In this document: positions 59,101-64,000 of the stretch, in pieces
Position numbering within the stretch: the first letter of the stretch is position 1
Layout: each line of letters begins with the position of its first letter
NCBI RefSeq assembly: GCF_003945595.2
Contig: NW_024104376.1
Location: forward strand, 3,844,001-3,908,000
Length of the DNA: 64,000 bases
Source: Pipra filicauda
Lineage: Eukaryota; Chordata; Aves; Passeriformes; Pipridae
Reading direction: 5' to 3'
Notes under the pieces: generated by a model
Seen by the model: only the letters and a program-made list of their open reading frames with translations
Databases searched by the model: none
What the model was told of the DNA's origin: nothing
Position numbers and translations under genes: made by a program

Positions 59101-62100
59101 GTGGGATAATTGCGGAGTTTTTCTTAGGCTGGAAAAATGCTCATCTTGCAGTTGCAAGCATATCGTGTTGGATTTCAGTTTTATTTTTAGTCAAGTGGAT
59201 TTGCTGTCTCTTGTCAGCTTATTGTGTTGTGTTAGCAGGGACATTTGAACAGAACAGAGTTTTGTTGGAGCTCCAGTGGGCTTTTGCATATAAAATCAAA
59301 GTTCTCTTGCTTGCTTCATGTTCTCATTCATTTATTCAGTGTCTCAGAGCTTGCCAGCTCTGCGGGCATGCAGCCAGTTTTGCATTTACTACTGGGTTTT
59401 GTGTTGGCTGCCAGTCACAAAGGATGGTGATAAATGGATTCAGCAGCACCTATTAGGATTAACTGAAGGCTTAAATTCATTTTGAAACCTCTTAATGCCA
59501 AAATTAATTATACTAAAATTAATTACGCTATGTTATCCACCGAAGAACAGGCCAAGGTGAGGAAAACACCCACCTTAATGTTTACTGCAGCCTGGAGCTG
59601 AAATAGTCAGCTGAAATAATCTATAGAACAGAATCCATCATGCTGACTAGACTTAGAAGCATAAAGCTTTTTACACTGGTTGCTTTCAGCTATCTTTTGA
59701 TTTTGTTCTCAGAAACCTTGTTTTACATGCTGGCTACAGTGATCCAGGTCGATTAGAACAGCACCTGTATGGTGATCTGCAAAGCAGCTTGGATAGTAGG
59801 AGTATCCTCATATTTTAGCAAAAACATCAGCTTATTTGGAATTCCACTTAATTTATTTCATGCTATGGCATTTTGAAGAAATATATTAATAGAAAATTCA
59901 GTGACTTGATTGCTTTGCAAACCAATGAGGTTCTGTTCAGCTGCCCTCGTTTGCAGTAGTTCAGTTTAACCTTGCATTCAAGAGAAGTTACCGAAAAACA
60001 GTGTAATACCAGGTGAAAGCCCTGAAAATCTCTACTGTCAAAGCAGCAGACTGTTAGATAGCTGATACAGTAGAACCCACCAGGGTGGCACACAGAATTC
60101 AGCTGAGTTCTGCCAGGTCCATACAGTGTCATACCTTGCCCTTAAGAACAACACTATTGGATTAGAGCTCCTCTTTGAAATTAGGTGTTGATGTGAGTTA
60201 TACTGGCAGAATCTGGTCTAGGCTACACAACAGGATGCAGGTTCGACACTAATGAAATGAAAACAAAGCCATGAGAGTCACAATGTCCCGGTGAATGATC
60301 TTCCTCATTTTGTGCCTTTTTCTATGTTCTGATAGAATGTGAGGCCCATCTCCAACATATAAGTAGTCAAAGTTCCTTGATCAGAAAGCTTCTAACTGAA
60401 GGAAAGAGCATTATTTAAATTATGGAGGACAGAGTGGACTAAAAGTAGAACAAAATCCATTGTTTAGAAATATTACTTAAATAGTAATGGAATATCACTT
60501 TTTCCTGCTGCTCCTCAATCTAATCCAGGCAAGAAAATAGTATATTTTGACTGTTTCAGGGAAGGGCCTGATTAATTTATCTGTTCTGAAGGCTCATCTA
60601 TAGTGCATACTATAACAAAATCATCAGCTCTTAAGACTCCACTGTAAAACTCAGTAGTTTGCATTCTTGGCTATCTTACTTCATTCATTTCAGATAAAAT
60701 ACTGCTCTCCTCATTCTTGTCCATTATAAACAATTCTGTATTTTTCTTCCTGCTGTCTGCCTTTAACCTGCAGAGAAAAGTCTTGCTTTTCTCTCCTGCA
60801 GAAATACATGGTGGTTGGTAGACAATTAAACTTATTCATCTTTGAAAAATAAAATTATACTGTTTTGCTGACTATTTAGACATTGCTTGGAAAGTAGCTA
60901 TAGAGCATGTTCTTCACTGAGAAATTTTTTTTTTATAAAGGTAGCTTTAGAATTACCCATAAAATCAAAACTAGGTTGATTTGGGTTCTAACTATGTGTT
61001 TTACTGACAGAGAAAACATTCCAGATGAGCAAACATCTGAGAAACCAGCTCCATGCCAGGAACTTGAAACATGTACCAGAAATGCTAAAGTCAGAACTAT
61101 ACTAACTACAGGTTCCCTCTCTATTCAACATGGAGACATACAGACCTTTGGAGTTATTCAGCCCAGTTTTTATTTGAATCTATAGCGAGTGTAGGATGAA
61201 CTAAATTCTTAGCTTATGGTACCTGCATTGGGGTGCTAATGTTTAATAAGACAGAAATCAAGCCAGGAAGTGGGGCCAGAATGGAGCCTGTCATTCAGTG
61301 CGTGGCCTAATATCCATGATTTTGGTAGCTTGATTAGCTTAATTCCAGATGAGAGGGTCAAGATGACAGCTTCTGAAAAAGAAATCAAATCAGGAATTAG
61401 TCACCTGCTACATGCAAAGATTCCTGGGAAGATGGCTGCCCAAAACTGTGAGGTATAGGGGATACAGCTGGACTATATGGCCCAAAAGAAGACATTAAAT
61501 ATCAGTAGGACTGAGATTCCTGGGTGATATTTTTGGTCACAAGGAGTGCAGTTCTTCGAAGTCTCATTACTGCAGAACACCAAATTTTAAACAAGGCAGC
61601 TGGGGTCAACCCATAAACCTCCAGGAATCTGACACAGTTTAGAACAAAGAAACACCGTAATATTAGCAGGGTATAATTGAACCTCTTGGCTGAAAGTAAA
61701 GTAATTATCAGTGTAACAAGCAATTGTACCTGATCTTCAGTAAACAACAAAATAAACATGATAAAATATGGCTGCAACATTTTGAGTCAAAATCTCGTAG
61801 AGGGTTACCATTTGCTCTTACATCTTCCTCTATGGAAGTAGTGTATCATTAGCAAAGTATTATCCTTGTGTTTTACACCATTGTTTAATTACATGGGAGG
61901 CAGTTAAGAAGATCAAAGAGCTCTATTAACAACAGATAACCACAGAGCAAATATGATTAAAGTAATTACAGAGGGAAGTAATCTGCTAATTCTTAATGAT
62001 TCTGAGGACTCAGAGGGGAGTTCTCAAAGTGATTCTCATCACTGAAAATCAGAGTGTTACTGCAATGGACAGATATGATATTTTGGGTTTCAAAGTGTGG

Positions 62101-64000
62101 GCTATTTTCCTATACATGTTTTCTCTTATGCTCTCTCCCAAATTTCATACTCACTTGTGACATGATTCAGAAGTGAAAAAGTCCTTATCACACCAGCTGC
62201 CAACCTTTCTCCCCCTACCCTAATACCCCCATCTTTTGGCACCTGGCAAAATTTCCCAGACCTCTTTCATTTCTAACCAGGGCTTACCTTCACTTTCCAG
62301 AAGCCTCTCGAAACAAACTTGTGACATTTTCCTCACCTTTCCTTTCTCCACACATCCTTTCTGTCTTGTCAACTAGAACTACAGAAGATTTTTCACTCTT
62401 TCAACTCTTCTCACTACACCCTAAAAACTCCTCCCTTTCTTACCTCACCTTTTCACTTCAGACATCCTACCAACACTGCCCCCAATAAGCCTTTTCTTTC
62501 TGTTCTTCCTCAGTAGACAACTGATTTAAAATTAAAAGGAGATGAGTATATATGTTTCTGTATAATGTGAAAGTATTTGGAAATCTTCATGAGAATAGAA
62601 TCTTTTAAATATGCATTTTCTGTATTTCTTCTTCTTTCTTCCTTCCCCAGACTTTGCTCCTCTTTTACTGTTCCCTTTCTTCACCAGCATCAAAATATGT
62701 GTGGCCTCAGTGTCTTCAAGCACTGAAATGCAAGTGCTTCTACAAATCATTGTTTGACATTGCACAGCTTTTAATAGTGTCTGAAGCTTCACTGTATCAC
62801 ATTGCTGGGGACATTAAGAATCACAACTGGAACCAATGGAAAAGCTCATTTAAGATTTCATAGTCTGAAACTAGCACATTTTTCCCAGCTATAATCAACA
62901 CACTTCATCAAAACTCATGTTGTACCTTCAGAGATGCACTGTACCCACACAGAGGCTATATTTTCTCTAAATTTATCTAATCCTTACTCTCCAACCTCCT
63001 TTGCTTTTTCTTGTCTCTTCAGATGCTTCTCAAAAATTTCATTTCCTAGTATTATTGAATCACAGAAGTATTTCTGCTCCAAGTCTGAGATCTTGTCTCT
63101 GCTACAACCAACAGACCAGTCCTATCCCAGCACGAGCACTGCCTTTATCAGGACTAATTGCAGAAGGTTAAAAATAACAGAGGTCAGATTCCTAAATTTG
63201 TATTAGTGCTCAGTAAGTGACCTCTTTTTTCCAAAATTGTTTCTGTGCCCAAAAAGTCCAGCTCCTCTGAGAAAAACATGGCCTATTACGATCCCCACCA
63301 AGAAACCAATGGTGAGAAATCTGATCTGTTGAAAAGAGAGTATGAAATCAAAACAATTCATGTCATGCTTAAGCATGTCCATCTAAGTAAGAGCATAAAT
63401 ACACAGGGAAGGATTAACTGGTCCAGAGTGAATTACCATCCTCTCATGACATATTGTTGAATGCTCTGCATTTAGTACTGATGACCACGTTAAAGAAGAA
63501 AGTCTGGACCTTTGTTCTTCCTTAAGGAAAACTTGTAATGTCATTTTTGCTTTCAATTTAGTTAGATTTTCCTTTACCATTGATTGATTCACCAAATCTT
63601 TTGTAAGATCCCCTGGGAGGTAATTCACTGTCTTTTGAAAAATCAAATACTTTAATTTGACAGAGATCACAGTATTCTTTCTCTGTTCTTAATTTCTGAG
63701 GTGTCCAGATTTGTTACATCTTTCTCTCTCTGCCAGTAACAGAGATGGTATTGTCTTCTCCAATTCAAAGGTGGAAAACAAGATAAAATATATATCCTTC
63801 TCCTAGTCCCAAACAAACAAAACATATTCCTGAGACATATACCATCTCCCGATGCTCATCCCAGTCTACTGTCTACTAGACAATGCTTGCTACCTTTTAG
63901 CTGAACTATTGCTGTCACAGTATCTGCTTAAACACCCAAGACTGCAGAACTTCTAAAGAGATATGGGGGATAATAATTTCCAGATCAGGACAGTTACCAG
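56183..64000. other. No gene recognised
   Basis: Almost 8 kb of AT-rich DNA. Two patches look like conserved noncoding DNA by motif density: 59450-59560 (repeated AAAATTAATTA) and 61900-62010 (GATCAAAG, AGATAACCACAG, TAATTAC). ORFs of 60-95 codons on both strands (for example 60907-61185, 61502-61780, 63383-63670) have no family resemblance or paired splice signals. Confidence 0.5.

Noticed and set aside
1..64000. Endogenous retrovirus or LTR pairs, CRISPR arrays, operons
   Set aside because: No LTR pair, primer-binding site, gag/pol/env-like ORF, regular spaced repeat array or bacterial gene organisation was found.

Overview
This is vertebrate nuclear DNA, almost certainly from a bird. Most of it is AT-rich, repeat-poor sequence with no bacterial-style genes. 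CR1 retrotransposon pieces are scattered throughout, and their 3' ends carry the typical avian CR1 signature (TTCTATGATTCTATG-type octamer copies). A tRNA-Ile/CR1 hybrid SINE near 54.8 kb points to a passerine. An RTE-clade LINE (probably AviRTE) near 45-47 kb narrows the inference to a lineage that acquired that element, such as a suboscine passerine. The species call is inference, not something read directly.

Layout. 1-2.2 kb: unremarkable AT-rich DNA. 2.2-6.2 kb: a nearly full-length CR1 on the minus strand, with ORF1 esterase, endonuclease and reverse transcriptase all recognisable but broken by stops and a frameshift. 6.3-21.2 kb: intron-like or intergenic DNA with short CR1 tails and three splice-bounded candidate exons (11.24, 14.67 and 16.63 kb). 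21.2-26.5 kb: a sharply GC-richer island holding a degenerate minus-strand copy of a maestro heat-like repeat (MROH-family) gene with its introns. It has one nonsense codon and inconsistent splice phases, so it is read as an unprocessed pseudogene. 26.5-44.8 kb: AT-rich DNA with CR1 pieces and one plus-strand candidate exon at 37.8 kb. 44.85-47.10 kb: a 5'-truncated minus-strand RTE LINE bounded by a perfect 13-bp target-site duplication. 47.1-64 kb: AT-rich DNA with further CR1 tails, the SINE, an RFX-type X-box inside an enhancer-like block (53.5 kb), a diverged ~115-bp direct repeat (53.05 and 55.55 kb) and an unrecognised GC-richer ORF ending at a splice donor (55.8-56.2 kb).

How the parts relate. 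No intact, confidently named protein-coding gene was found. The retroelements form one functional story. CR1 supplies the endonuclease and reverse transcriptase that recognise CR1-type 3' tails, which the SINE copies. The RTE used its own target-primed machinery and left the clean duplication. The MROH-like locus keeps its introns, so it arose by DNA-level duplication or decay in place, not by retroposition. The candidate exons on both strands suggest that parts of the window are introns of larger genes, but none could be named.
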